From NCBI GenBank assembly GCA_035771165.1, contig JAWNZC010000321.1:2765501-2829500 (forward strand): DNA of 64,000 nt, given 5' to 3'. The stretch comes from Paragorgia papillata. Its lineage: Eukaryota > Cnidaria > Anthozoa > Scleralcyonacea > Coralliidae. The notes beneath the pieces are model-generated. The model was not told where the DNA came from. It was given only the letters and a program-made list of their open reading frames with translations, and did not search any database. Positions 11,011 to 22,627 of the stretch are shown in pieces (the stretch's first letter is position 1; each line of letters begins with the position of its first letter). A program made the position numbers and the translations under genes.

Positions 11011-11285
11011 CCTTGGGAACACAATTTAAATTAGTTAAAGAAGCACGAAGTCATTTTGTCTTCAAAATTGTTATAATGCAGTGGTGGATTACGTGCGGGA
11101 CAAAGGCCGGAAATCAATTTGACCGAATTGAGTGAATAAGCAATTTTTAGCAGTTCGGCAATTTCTATAAACTAAAATAGCTGTCCAAATATTTGGCTAT
11201 TTATATATACAACTATATACTTTGACCCACTTTTGGGGGGTTGAGAGTAGGACTGCGACGCACCGAGACGAAGTCGAGGGTATTA
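11011..11285. other. intergenic, no gene seen
   Basis: Nothing recognised. A cagtggtggattacg motif at about 11080 resembles a hAT-type terminus, but no partner end was found. Confidence 0.35.
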
Positions 11286-12311
11286 GGGACGGACCATTAG
11301 ATTTTTGAGGGGGAGGGGGGGGGGGGGGTTGGCCAATTTTTTGGTGCAGGAATATTTTTTTTTCGCTCGAGGTTGTGCAGGATATTTTTTTTCGACATCA
11401 TTTGCTTGCAGGATATTTTTTTGTGAGCCTATGTTTGTTAATGTCCGACACATACAATACGTTTATAGCAATACTAGAAAGGATACAGATACAACCACAA
11501 AGCAATTACACAATGGGCCATATCAGTCATTAACCAATGGATACTGAGATTTTAATAATTTATGACAAACATTTTTTATGTTAATGATGCAATTTGGTGA
11601 CAGTAAAAGAAGGGTACACCCCCTGAAAAATATGTACCCCCCCCTATCAGATGAGTCTGAATCCACCCCTGACTATATATGATATGAGATGACACTTAAA
11701 TACTATTTTAATGCCTTGTGTGGGAGATTTTTCACCAAATTGGTGAAAAGGGCCACACAGAGCTTTAAAATATTAAGTGTCATTGAATATATCTATGTTT
11801 TCACAAATGATGTTTTGCTATACAAATGTTGAGTTTATCATAAAACAAGAAAGTATTTGAATATATAGACAATCATAAATTATGCGCTAAAAAGACTAAT
11901 AATATTTGTGTTTTTACAATGCAAAATAATATCTTTGTATTTAGTGAGCAGCTGCTCTACATTGTTAAAATGGAAGTAAACTGCAGAATGTGTTTGTTGC
12001 TGCTTAAAAATTGTTCCACTTGTTTTGTAGGACAAGCATACTTGTTTTCTAACACTATTTAATAGCAGTGACCTGACAAGTCTGTGTTTAATATTAACAA
12101 CAAGATGGATTCATAGCTTGTGATTTATTTTGTGTTCTGGCAATCTGCTCCTCTATATAAATATTTTTCTATTTTTAGAAAACATGGTACTTTGCAGGAT
12201 ATTTTTTTCTGGGCGTTTTGTTGTGCACGATATTTTTTTCCCGGGATAAGGCTGTGCTCGAATTTTTTTTTGGTAATTGCCCAACCCCCCCATCAAAAAT
12301 CTAATGGTCTC
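11286..12311. mobile_element. non-autonomous DNA element with G-rich inverted ends, copy 3
   Basis: The inverted termini are GGACGGACCATTAGATTTTT and AGAGACCATTAGATTTTTGA, then a G-run and ggttggcc/ggttgggc. Subterminal units of the form tgcaggatatttttt (near 11345, 11376, 11409, 12195, 12223 and 12253) point the same way at both ends, and opposite to those of copies 1 and 2. The interior is AT-rich without a transposase. Confidence 0.82.
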
Positions 12312-12569
12312 TTATTCACCGATATTCACTGAGCCTGAGGCGAATAATTGTTTTAGTATAAATACACATTTTCATACTTTTAGGAACAGCGTTTTCTTTA
12401 AAATTGTTAATTTTCTCTTCTGTCATTGACAAACCGGCTGGTATGGCGTTCCGTTGCAGACAATATTACGAAAGAGATAAAAAATATTATCGATGTTCTA
12501 GAACAGTAGTCGTAAGTGTTTCAAAAAGATCGAACGGTTCAAATTTATTTCCAACCGGAAACAATTAAA
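12312..12569. other. intergenic, no gene seen
   Basis: AT-rich DNA leading into the minisatellite. No gene recognised. Confidence 0.4.
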
Positions 12570-12572
12570 CCG

Positions 12573-12811
12573 AACTGCACAAAAATAAATCGAACCTTAC
12601 AAAAATAAATTGAACCGTACAAAAATAAATTGAACCGTACAAAAATAAATTGAACTGCACAAAAATAAATCGAACCTTACAAAAATAAATTGAACTGCAC
12701 AAAAATAAATCGAACCTTACAAAAATAAATTGAACTGCACAAAAATAAATCGAACCTTACAAATATAAATTGAACCGTACAAAAATAAATCGAACCGTAT
12801 AAAAATAAATC
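12573..12811. repeat. 20-bp minisatellite, about 12 units
   Basis: The unit is cgaac(c/t)(g/t)(c/t)acaaaaataaat, alternating mainly between cgaaccttac and tgaactgcac versions. Another one to two units resume at 23181-23210, directly beyond the far end of the retroelement inserted here. The array was therefore split by that insertion. Confidence 0.92.
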
Positions 12812-13080
12812 TATCACATGCGTCGAGTGGGTTACAATATTGAATTCGGATTGCGTTGTGTTGTGATCTATAGACGAACGGACTTTTATCACTGATCATT
12901 GACTTTTATGTGGTTCTTTCCAGGGTTTAATTACTTTATTAAGGAAGCGAGTACGATGTCGTATCGACAGGGAGTCAGGGACTCTTGTGACTTTATAGTT
13001 TATCACGTGATTAATGTAAGAAGTTGTACTAATCTAATAAAGGTTAACTTGGTTACTCAAGTTGCTAACTAATCCACGAC
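12812..13080 (-). repeat. 3' LTR of the BEL/Pao element
   Basis: It shares long blocks with 18569-18841: tgggttacaatattgaa, ggattgcgttgtgttgtgat, gaagcgagtacgatgtcgta and atcacgtgattaatgtaa. It ends (plus strand) in actaatccacgac, adjoining a purine-rich tract (GGAGGAAG on the minus strand) that fits a polypurine tract. The two LTRs differ by several small indels, so the insertion is not recent. Confidence 0.88.
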
Positions 13081-13154
13081 TTCCTCCGGGGGGCACAACA
13101 CTAGTGAGGATGTCCAACTTTTGATGTTGTCTCTTTCTATTATGGCTGCGTTTC

Positions 13155-14654
13155 TTACTCTCTTCTGTGGAGGCATATCTTCAGCTTGTTGGTCTTTCTC
13201 GACATCACTAGGTTTGTGGGGTGTAGAGTTGTTCTCGGTAGGTTTCGTAGCTGTAACCTCGAGTGGGTATAGTTTCGCAATTGTACGGTTAGTACGGCGG
13301 GCCAGTATACTGGTCTCAATACTGCTCGAACCGTTCCATCGTTGCCGGTGACGAGGCTTTCAACTACAGCTAATTTCCAGTTGATGCGCTTCGTGTCGTC
13401 GTGCACTTGAACGACATCGCCGACTTTAACTGAAACCTCGTTTTTCCCGCTTGTCTTGTGGAATTCTCGTAAGGACGTTAGGTACTCCTTGCGCCAACGA
13501 TTCCAGAAATGGTGGATCAGATTAGCTCTGAGTTTGGCAAGGTGCTGCACCAGGTTGGGATCTTCTTTGAAGGTGCATGGGATCAGACCATTCATTTTCA
13601 TCGATTAATGGGTGGGGTAAGGCTGTTATTCTTCGACCATACAGTAAATGGGAGGGTGTCAAAGGTTGTTCATCCTCGATGTTTGAGGAAACAAATGTGA
13701 GAGGTCGGTCGTAGAGTATCGCTTCTATTTCAGAAACAATCGTTTGAAGTTCGGATAGTGAGACGTTTGCTCTTCCCAAGACCTTTTTCAAGGAAAGCTT
13801 TGTCAGGCCGATAAGTCGTTCCCAGAATCCACTATACCATGGAGCACGCTTCGGGATGAATTTGCACTGCACTTCTCGCTTGCTAAGTTGTTCTTCAAGT
13901 TTTGGAGATTTCATGAGGTGTGTTAACTCTTCGGCGGCAGACTGGTAGGTCGAGGCGTTGTCGGAGATCATGACTTTAGGTATAGGGACTTGCGGCTAGT
14001 GAAGCGACGGAAAGGCTTCAAGGAATGATGTGACTGACAAGTCGTTTACCACTTCCACAGATGGACCGCACGGGTGTTTGCACAGGTAAACAGGCAGATG
14101 TAAACTTTGACTGGACCTTGCGTCGATTTGACGTAGATTGCACCAGTGAAATCGACTCCGGTAACAGTAGTGAAAGGATGTGAATCGCTAGTTCGAATTG
14201 CTGGAAGAGGCGGTGGGTCTGGAACCTTGTACGGTTTGCCAGTGATCTTTTGACATGTCACACAGCGACGGATGAGTTTCTTTACATATTGTCGACCTGC
14301 TGGTATCCAGTATCTTTGACGAAGGTAGGTGAGTGTATAGTTGAGTCCAGAATGGAGGGTGGTCCAGTGCGCGTCTTCCGCGATTAGTTGTGTGAAATGG
14401 TGGTTTGGTGGGAGAAGTGTGGGGAACTTCGTTGAGTCTCGCAGAGGAGCATTGTGTATTCTTCCACCACAGCGAATGACTTCTTGTGAAATAAAAAGAC
14501 GAAGTTGGCGGACTAACGTCAATCTGTTGGTTGTCTTTGATCGTAGGTTAGCAATTTCCTTTGAGTAGGCATCGGTTTGACAGTCAACGATCCAGAACTT
14601 CTGAGCTGAGTCGAGTTCCGATACAGCCGGATAGTGGGCCACGTCGGCTTTCAC
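13155..14654 (-). pseudogene. BEL/Pao integrase remnant
   Basis: The upstream part (14046-14654) carries a zinc-binding HHCC segment (HFTQLIAEDAHWTTLHSG, later RRCVTCQK) and the first catalytic aspartate in TGVDFTGAIY. The second part (13522-13971) has the second aspartate in MISDNAS and the glutamate in GFWERLIG. The third part (13155-13601) is the C-terminal region (KVGDVVQVHDD). All DDE positions are visible, but they lie in separate frames with an in-frame stop near 13995, so the gene cannot be translated as it stands. Confidence 0.85.
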
Positions 14655-15834
14655 CTATCTTTTTGAGATTGTTGACGAATCTTAGTACCTATGCTGTTAT
14701 TCTTATCAGTCGTTGAAGGCTGCTGTAGGTAGAAGGATAAACGACTTTGGCCAGGTTGAGTTCCTTGGGTTCCGCATAACATCATCTGTGTTTGTTGCGG
14801 TGTTATACTTGTCGCCGATAGAGTTGCTTCAGCTTCTTCTGCGATGGTGCACAGTAAAACGGTGGAGGTGGGGTTCCACGTGGCCAACGCGCTGTATCTG
14901 GTAACCATGAGGGACCTTGAGCCCATAACGTTGAATTCGTAAATTGTACGGTTTTCATGCCTCGTGTGAGGAGGTCAGCAGGGTTGTCGGTGGTTGGGCA
15001 GTAGTTCCAGGAAGAGTTGCTTGTCAATTCTTTAACTTCTTTCACGCGGTTGTGCACAAAGCGTTTGAGGGGTTTCGATGTCGAAAGCCAGTAGAGGACT
15101 ATCTGACTATCAGACCAGAGGAATGACTTAGACATTCAGGATAGACTGGAGGTAGGAAGCTAACCTTGCGCCAACTACGGTTGCCATTAATTCCAGTTGT
15201 GGGAGGGTAAGTTTTTTGAGGGGAGCCACTCTGGATTTAGCCATTACCAGTGCGATATTGGTGTCGTGGGAAACGTATGCGGTAGCACCGTAGGCCTTTT
15301 CGCTTGCGTCTACGAAGGTGTAGAGAGTGACGTCAAGAGGCCAGGTTTTAATGGACGGAAAATATCGACGTTGAAGTTTGGTTTGAGTTGCCTTTTCAAC
15401 TCCGTGGAAAGTGCGGCCCATTTGGTTTGTATTTCTGGTGGCAGAGGTTCGTCCCAGTTGAACTGTCTTTGCCATAAGTCTTGTAGCAATATCCTGGCGC
15501 GGATGGTTACGGGAGTAAGGAATCCGAGAGGATCATAAATCTTGGAGGACTGTCTCAGAATATCTCGCTTGGTAGTGAGATTGTTCTCTGGAGTTATTGA
15601 TTTGTTTTGCTGATAGGTAAGTGTATCTGTACTGGGGTTCCAGTGAAGGCCAAGTACCTTCGTTTCGGCGTCTTTGTCCTGGAGACCTTGTTGGACTGTG
15701 ACTGAAGGGATGTCCACGATCTTAGAAACCGACGGGTGACATAAGCTATGTCGTGCTTGTTGGAAGTATTGTAGCGCGTCGTTCTGGGTGTCCACTCCAG
15801 ATACCAGATTGTCGACGTAGATATCTGTCTTCAT
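14651..15834 (-). pseudogene. BEL/Pao reverse transcriptase C-terminus and RNase H remnant
   Basis: It begins at the catalytic box IYVDNLVSG (YVDN in place of YVDD, a variant I believe also occurs in this group). The connection follows, then an RNase H-like segment with TFVDASEKAYGATAYV and LPQLELMA, and a further RNase H-like block with WSDSQIVLYWL. At least two frame changes break it (near 15310-15475 and 15130). The order and motifs match BEL/Pao pol. Confidence 0.83.
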
Positions 15835-16714
15835 CTGCGTTGCGACAGGGTCATCAAACTGGTCAAGGTGTTTCTTCAGGGTCGCATTGAGGATGAATGG
15901 TGAACTTGATGCGCCAAATAAGACAGATTTGAAACGGTAGACATCAAAGTTGCTGTCAGGATCGTTCGAATCACTTAACCAAAAGAAACGGGTAGCATCT
16001 CTGTCTTCTGGATCAAGGTTGATGTGCAGGAATGCTTTCTCGATATCTGCTGTGATGGCGTATTGATGACATCGAAAACGAACTAGAATGGAGGTCAGGT
16101 CGTTGAGGTCACAAGACAGTCGTTTAGGCTGGGTGGTGTGTTGGATTGTTTACAGCTGCAGTCGTAGACGATGCGCAGTGGAGTGGTAGAGGAATCCTTG
16201 AGGACGGCATGGTAGGGTATGTAATGACACTTTCCTTGAATTTTCTCTGGAGAGGGAACCTTTTCGATAAAGCCTCGTTTTCGGCCTGCTCAGCGATGAT
16301 GTCACCATAGGTTTCGAGTTTATGGAGGGTGGGTGCCAGTCGTTTTACAGTGGAACGGGTCCTTCTTTCCACCATCCGCTCGTTGGTTGGGAGTGGTGGG
16401 TGATCAGATTTCCATGGTAGTTTTACGGTGTATTTTCCATGGTTCATAGTTATCGAAGAATCTTGATAGTTTTCCAGGAACCTTTTGTCTTCGTTTTCAT
16501 CTTCATTGGGACAAATGCCGATCGATTCTAGGTGCCAAAAGCGTTCTAGAGCTTTCATCTCGGGTCTGTCCGTAGTGAGAACCTTGAGGATAGCTGTATT
16601 GAGCTGAGTCTGAGGTGGTGGATTTTTGGTGGCCACATGCAGGTCCAGACAATATCCAATTTTTGACTGTGCAGTGGTTGGTCCTGGTCCCCGAACTATG
16701 CTATCTTCTACCAC
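15835..16714 (-). pseudogene. BEL/Pao reverse transcriptase N-terminal half
   Basis: The leading segment (FWHLESIGI, then KYTVKLPWK) is typical of BEL/Pao between protease and RT. Reverse transcriptase blocks follow, including ADIEKAFLHI and FGASSSPF, running up to the YVDN box in the next entry. A frame change lies near 16125-16200. It is not translatable as it stands. Confidence 0.8.
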
Positions 16715-16819
16715 ATCCCACTAGTGATCTGCGCCGATGAGGAGGGTTATCTCAAACTGTTCATCATCACCGATCGGGTGGGCCAACTTCAAATCTTTTA
16801 GTCGCTAGCGGTGGTGTGA

Positions 16820-17622
16820 TTTTGATGGGGTGCAGATGTGGTCGGTACTATGATGGTTTGGATTGGAATAGTTTCGCCAGTGTCTGCCTTCAATTGCAGT
16901 TGGAGTTGAGCCTCCAAACACGGAGGTGGAGAGTTTCAGTCTTTTGGGGAACAAGTTCTAATTTGTTTGCTAAATCTTTCGTAATAAAGGAACGTTGTGC
17001 ACCTTCATCGAAGAGGATGTTTGCTGTAATATCTTTGCTGTGAGATGAAACTGTTGCTACGGCTGTTTTCAGAAGAGAAGAGTGTGGGTGGGGTGGTTGA
17101 CTTTACGTTCACTGGTCTGTAGAGTTGCCACTGTCGTTTCAGGTGTATCGTTAGGATTCTCACTTGCGGTTTCGGTGTGTTGTTTGTCGACCGCGTTTTC
17201 GAGGACCGCGTGTTGAAGGCGCTGGTGGAAATTTGTGGGTTTGTTTCTGCAGGCAAATTTACGCGGGGGGTGTCTTGCGTGTCCCCAGGGCAAAGACTTG
17301 AGTGGTGTTTTTTGCGGCACTCCCTGCATCGAAATTTGGATTGGCATTGTGATACACGGTGATTTCCTATGCAGTTAAAGCATAAGTTGGTTTGACGCAC
17401 CACATTTTTTCGTGTTTCAGGATCTGTCAGAACTGTACACTCGTGGGGACGATGCGCTCCCTTGCAGAACAAATATACTTTTCCGATGCGTGGCTGGTTT
17501 GGTTGTTTCGGAATGATCGGAATGTTATTAGTTTGTCCCGATATATTGTCTGCACCGGTAAGTAGTGTTGAAGTGGATGGAAAATTGGTGATTGATTGAT
17601 TCAAGTGTTCACCAAACCGCAT
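16820..17622 (-). pseudogene. gag zinc-knuckle region and protease remnant
   Basis: Cysteine/histidine-rich segments (CFNCIGNHRVSQC, then CRECRKKHHSSLC) resemble nucleocapsid zinc knuckles. Downstream, near 17000-17045, the segment ANILFDEGAQRSFI has the form of a retroviral-type aspartic protease active site (here D-E-G), as in BEL/Pao elements. Frames change between the two parts, and stops follow the protease motif. Confidence 0.8.
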
Positions 17623-17626
17623 TTCG

Positions 17627-18551
17627 TCATTTTCTGGCGCTGCCTCGAGAATTTGAATTTCCTTTAAGATTGAAGATTGAAGAGCGGAGTTGTTCTAGGG
17701 ACCACTCTGTGTTTCCGTGTTCTCCAGCGAGGTTGCGTTTAATTTCGACAGGTAATTTGCTAAGGATTATCGGTACAAGAAGATCACCGTAGGTTTCCTG
17801 TTTTTTACCTAACGCTTCAAGGCTTCGGATGTGGTTCTCCATACTGTCATAGAAGCTTCGCAGGTTGCTCACGCGATACGAAGGGGTCTGGAGATCCAAC
17901 AACGCTTGCATGTGTGTGCTTGTGATTTTATGCGATTGGCCAAATCTTTCTTCAAGTAGCGCAATAGATTGAGAATAGTTCGTGTTAGTGAGCGGTAGAC
18001 CAGCAATGGATCGTGCAGCATCGCCCGATAGTTGCGCTCTTAGGTAATTGAACTTTTGGACTTCACTTAGAGAGGAATTGTTATGCACTGCGGCCTTAAA
18101 CGAGTCCCAGAAAGGCTGCCATGTCAAGGGGTTGCCGCCGAACGTAGGCAGGGAAAGTTTGGGTAAACGATGAGAATATGAATGGGCAGGTGCATGGGCA
18201 ACGACTTTGGTTGGGTATCGGTGGAGACACAATTGAATTCGACATAGAAGGTTGATTAGAACTAATACAATTTTGAATGTGGTACCTTTTTTCAATGAGT
18301 TCGTTCAGATAGTCGTCCCCTTCAGAGATCTCCTTTTCCAGTTCTTCCTCCACCACCTTCTTTGTAATATCGTCATCGATACGTCTCAGTTGTTCGATTT
18401 TCGTGTCGAATGTTTGTAAGGCAATCTGTAGGTTATGAAGTGTTGCTTCAATTGGTTCAGTCCCCATGATTTCGTCAGCCTTGTTCCATATCTTTGTCGC
18501 TTGTCCTCTTTGAGCGCGTCGTGTAATCTTGAGGCGTTTTAAATCGTCCAT
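17627..18551 (-). pseudogene. BEL/Pao gag remnant
   Basis: The ATG at 18549-18551 follows the primer-binding-like segment. The first about 100 residues (to roughly 18250) are charged and helix-rich. The reading then shifts frame into a segment with LPKLSLPTFGGNPLTWQPFW, a hallmark of BEL/Pao gag proteins. An in-frame stop separates it from the zinc-knuckle part. The open frame extends upstream to a GTG at 18560, which lies in the primer-binding region and is not a likely start. Confidence 0.82.
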
Positions 18552-18568
18552 CCTGGTCACGGCACCAA
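18552..18568 (-). other. primer-binding-site region of the BEL/Pao element
   Basis: The minus strand reads TTGGTGCCGTGACCAGG immediately after the 5' LTR and before the gag start codon, where a tRNA primer site is expected. I did not identify the tRNA. Confidence 0.6.
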
Positions 18569-18841
18569 TATCACATGCGTCATCTACGAGTGGGTTACAA
18601 TATTGAACTCGGATTGCGTTGTGTTGTGATCTATATATAGACGCACGGACTTTTATGTGGTTCTTTCCTGGTTCAAGTTAGAAGGACGATCTACACGGTG
18701 GGTTTAATTACTTTATTAAGGAAGCGAGTACGATGTCGTATCGACAGGGACTGTTGTGACTATGTACATTAAGAATGTTGTAGTTCAAAGATTATAGTCT
18801 ATCACGTGATTAATGTAAAGAAGTTGTACTAATCTAATAAA
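18569..18841 (-). repeat. 5' LTR of the BEL/Pao element (main part)
   Basis: It is homologous to 12812-13080 up to the shared block gtactaatctaataaa, where the homology stops abruptly. The LTR's last bases (actaatccacgac) reappear only at 23165-23177, followed by the target-site duplication. The intervening 4.3 kb is therefore a later insertion, which removed or replaced about 26 bp of LTR. Confidence 0.83.
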
Positions 18842-18873
18842 TACGGTGGCCCGTATGTTTCACTGAAACTTAA

Positions 18874-21196
18874 AGTGGCAGTACGATCGAATTTTCACTT
18901 TGCGTTTTTTTTAGCCAAAATACTTCTTATGGTCCTAATATGACTTACCATGTATTTAAAAACGATTTTAGAAAATGTTTTCTATCAGAATTCAAGCATC
19001 TTTTACGAGCACTTGGCTTGATTTCGAATTTTTTTGGAGCCTGCAATTTATCAATAGCGGTAGCTCGTTGTGACGTCATCTACTCAACACTCTACAAGAA
19101 GATTCATATATCCTTCTATATATGTACATAGTTTAAACGCGTCTTCCCGACTTATTCTACGTTTTTATATGTAATAAAGTTTTTTGAAAAGCAATACAAA
19201 ATTATGCCACCATCCCCTTGTGTTGCTCAAGGGTGTAGTAACTGCGCTGATCGTAATGCTGGCATTTCGCTTCACCAGAACCCCACAACTAAAAAGCGTC
19301 TTGTTTGGGTTTATTTTCGGTTAAAACATATCGCGCTAATTTGAACCAACTTTGTTATTTGCTCTGCGCATTTTGCTGATCATTGTTTAGAAAGGCGTCA
19401 CGTAAGGGGCCAAAGGTGCGAGCTTTCGTTGCCTAAAAGATGACTTAAACCCGTCAATATGGAAACCAAAAGTCCGTCGTCGAAGAGAAGCCAACGAAGA
19501 GTAACTGCACAAACTTGTTATGACTCGTGTTTCATTATCGGATCAAATTTGTTCACACATGTCGCTAACAATAAAAATATTGCGTGGACCTTGAAAATTT
19601 TATAGGCCGTTAAAGAATTGTTCCGTTCGCAAAACGTGCAAGAAAACGCCAGAAATATTAGCAGCGCCGAACGTGCACCTGAAATGCCATGCACCAGAAT
19701 GAAGCCCTAAAGAGGTAAGTTGGTTATGTGAGGTAAATCTCAATTTTTCCTGAACATCATAACATGTAATAAACAGTTAGCCGAATGAAGAAACCCGTAC
19801 CGTACAAGAATGTACAGATGCAAGAGAATACATTGCAGTTTCACACGTAAATCAATGTACTTCTGCGCACCGCCGCTGTAAAATGACACTATGACAGTAT
19901 TCAATAACAATATAATGCATGTAGTTTGTTTTGACAACCACTCAACCAGTATATTTTAATTTTAGGGTAGTCTACTGGAAATCGGAAGAGAAAACAAATG
20001 CCTGAAGAAGGTCCAGTTATTCAAAACAAAGAATAGTTTAAGTAGAAAGACGGCAGTACTATTCAGATACAAAAAAATGGGCCGCGCAGTTAATAGTAGA
20101 CAGTATATAAACGGATAAAAATGTTACATATATTCATGATATATTATAATAAAATACAACTATTGGTAATAGCAAATAAAATACTATGATATGGTTCAGC
20201 TACATGTAAACGCATATATACAGTATGGTGACAATGACGTATTTAGATTTTATCAATTATATTCTAGATGTTACATGTAAATACGACAACAGAGTCACAG
20301 AGGGAGTCAATGCATGATGTTAGAAATGTAATCAGGTCTGCGTCGGACGTCGAACGCCGTGTGTAAAATATATCCGTGGCTCATAATAAAATGCGTAGTA
20401 AACAAACGACGTTGAATCCTGGGTTATCCTGGGTTAATCCTGGGTCGGTAATACAGCGAGTTTGATTCTCCGTATCGTCAAAGCACTGTTAGTTTTTTCC
20501 GGCACGGCTCCAATCTCACAACAGCAACGACACCTTCAAGAGAGCAACACGAACACTTTAATTATACACCTATAAACCACACAACCGATGATTCTCTCAA
20601 TAATACAATTTTAATAACTACGTACCATGATTGCACTGGGACTTCGTGATTGCACTGGGACTTCATGGTTTAATAAAACGTCTTGAAAAATGAAAATTCC
20701 TGCTGTTCTTGTTATTCTCTTGTATTCTCCTTCATATTCTAAAATTATGTGCGCTTCTTCTGGTGCGCTTCTTCCTCATATAGTCATTACAAGCGGCTCT
20801 AGATCGTTGTCAAACACTTCATTGTTGACCCCATCCATACCAGCAATGTCCGCATAAATTTCGCTGTCAGAGTTTCTAGAACTCGACTCGGAAGGTGAAG
20901 ACGTTTTTAACAAAACAGGTATAACAAATCAACAAGACGTTCTCTATAGTTTGGCTGGTTTATCACGCGTTTGTGTTGAGTAGATGACGTCACAAAGTAG
21001 TACCGCTGTCTGATTTCGCGGACTCCAAAAACGCAATGGCGGAGTGATTTTATGCCAAATTATACGACATTTAATCGATGTTTATGCACTCAAATCAACC
21101 TTAAAGTTGCTTTTACTCTTATATTTGTATAACTTCTAAGCATAAGAAGTGATTAAGCCGCAAAAATCGTTAACGATTTTCGGTCGTACTGCCACT
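18874..21196 (+). mobile_element. Kolobok-like DNA transposon remnant (THAP, TTAA target)
   Basis: It is flanked by TTAA at 18870-18873 and 21197-21200. The termini are AGTGGCAGTACGATCG and, inverted, AGTGGCAGTACGACCG. Inverted homology extends inward for over 200 bp at each end, including ttgtgacgtcatctactcaa at about 19068 and its inverse at about 20973. Inside is a broken THAP zinc finger. TTAA duplication with a THAP-bearing transposase characterises the Kolobok superfamily. At 2.3 kb with stops, the copy cannot be autonomous. Confidence 0.82.
19204..19440 (+). pseudogene. THAP-domain remnant of the transposase
   Basis: From the ATG at 19204 the frame gives MPPSPCVAQGCSN, then LVWV, an in-frame TGA at 19342, then VICSAHFADHC in the same frame. 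The C-x4-C (positions 6 and 11) and C-x2-H (CSAH) spacing fits the C2CH THAP DNA-binding finger, with about 41 residues between the pairs. Further stops follow. On the minus strand near 20790-20920 lies an acidic serine-rich segment, possibly another exon remnant of opposite polarity. Confidence 0.75.
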
Positions 21197-21214
21197 TTAA
21201 CGAATGTCAATACA

Positions 21215-21826
21215 CAACAAAGTTTCGCGCAATACACAACAATAAATATTTTCAGTACGTAATAAATTCTTTCCACCAATGCACAACAAAGTATCATGCG
21301 ACACACAATAGTGTAATTCGATACACAACAAAGACTAGATCTCGATACACAACGATAAGTTTTCGATACACAACTGAACAAAACGTTGCATATGGGAATC
21401 TCAGGGACAACAGGGGACAGAGCAAGGCCAGAGCAATATGATGCAAGATAAACCAATTACCATTCTGTGGTCTAAATACAATCTCACCACGTGTTGACAT
21501 CCTGAGAGTTCAGTGAGATTTTCAGTCGTGTCATGTTTAATTTTAGTTTTGTATTTCTCTGAGCTTGAGACAATGTTCTGTTGTAATGTGAAAGCTCCAT
21601 GGAGGAATCGTTTATCTATTGCCCAGCCCGGCTGCGGGAAGAAAAAGGGCGAAACTGCCGGTGCCAGTACTAGTACTAGTTGCAGTAATTGTGATTTCCT
21701 CTCTCGAAGACCAGAGAACATGAAGCGGGGCGTAACGAACCTCTCTCAAAGCACTCAAAGCAGAGGTTCATCTGTTCCTTCATATTTTTCTTTTAAGAAA
21801 GAAAAAGAAGAAGAACGAAGGTCGCA
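21215..21826. repeat. left arm of the foldback inverted repeat
   Basis: Reverse complement of 22628-23160 at high identity, with small indels (for example extra gatacacaac units and a longer agtactagt block). Open frames across the arm are mirror images of each other and not evidence of a gene. Confidence 0.85.
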
Positions 21827-21960
21827 CTTCCAGTAAATAGGCGGAATTGTACTAATTCGAGACCGGTTCCGAATTTGTCTTCCGTGCATGTAAACAGGTG
21901 GAATCGTACTAATTCGAGACCGGTTCCGAATTCGTCCGGTACCGTGTAAACAGGGTCTTA

Positions 21961-22475
21961 GAGGGTGTTTATATGGAGGAGGGTCAGCCCTCTTGGGAGG
22001 GTCAGCCCTCTTTGCCGAGATCCCACATCTCAGCGTAATTCTTTGTAAAATTTGTTTGCGTTTACATGTATTGCATGACAACCCGCCGGAGATCTCGCTT
22101 ATAAGGAAGGCTGGGATTTTCCCATGTAAACGCACTCAAGAGGGCTGGCCCTTTTAGGAGGGCTAGCAAATCGCAGCTCAGTATACGCGATAAAGTTTGC
22201 CTTTACGAATATTTTTTGGTCAACTTTTTATTTTACAAGATGTGCATGTTTCTTATAATAATTTATTCAACTCGTGTTTGCGAAAACATGATTCGGGCTT
22301 CGTGGGAAAGCTGCACAAGTCGGCAAACAAGCCAACGCGAGGTAAAATCCAGCCCTGTTACCAGGGCTACCGCTAGCACTACCAAAAAAAACATGTAAAC
22401 ACGAGGTAATTCCAGCCCTGTTACTAGGGTTAGCCCTACGAAGAGGGCTGGCTCTTCTCCATATATAACACCCCC
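21961..22475. mobile_element. TA-flanked MITE, best-bounded copy of the gccgagatcccg family
   Basis: The terminal inverted repeats are GAGGGTGTTTATATGGAGGA and GGGGGTGTTATATATGGAGA, with TA at 21959-21960 and 22476-22477. Internal blocks match 4625-5110. It contains many agccctctt/aagagggct motifs in both orientations, allowing extensive secondary structure. No coding capacity. It lies in the spacer of the foldback element. Confidence 0.8.
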
Positions 22476-22627
22476 TAAGAAAGGCCGCTCGTCATAAAAC
22501 AATGAGAAAATTCCCAAGCCCGCCGCCCGAGGCAGGGATGAAGTGCTTTAAAATAACCGTCTATTGTGCAACGTTTAACCACGGTTGGTTTAACGCAGGC
22601 CTTAGTCTTCGGCTGGTTCGTGCGATC

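Noticed and set aside
12677..12899. Frames with repeated FIFVQFDLFL-like units
   Set aside because: Translation of the 20-bp minisatellite, whose period is not a multiple of 3; three-unit periodicity only imitates a repeat protein.
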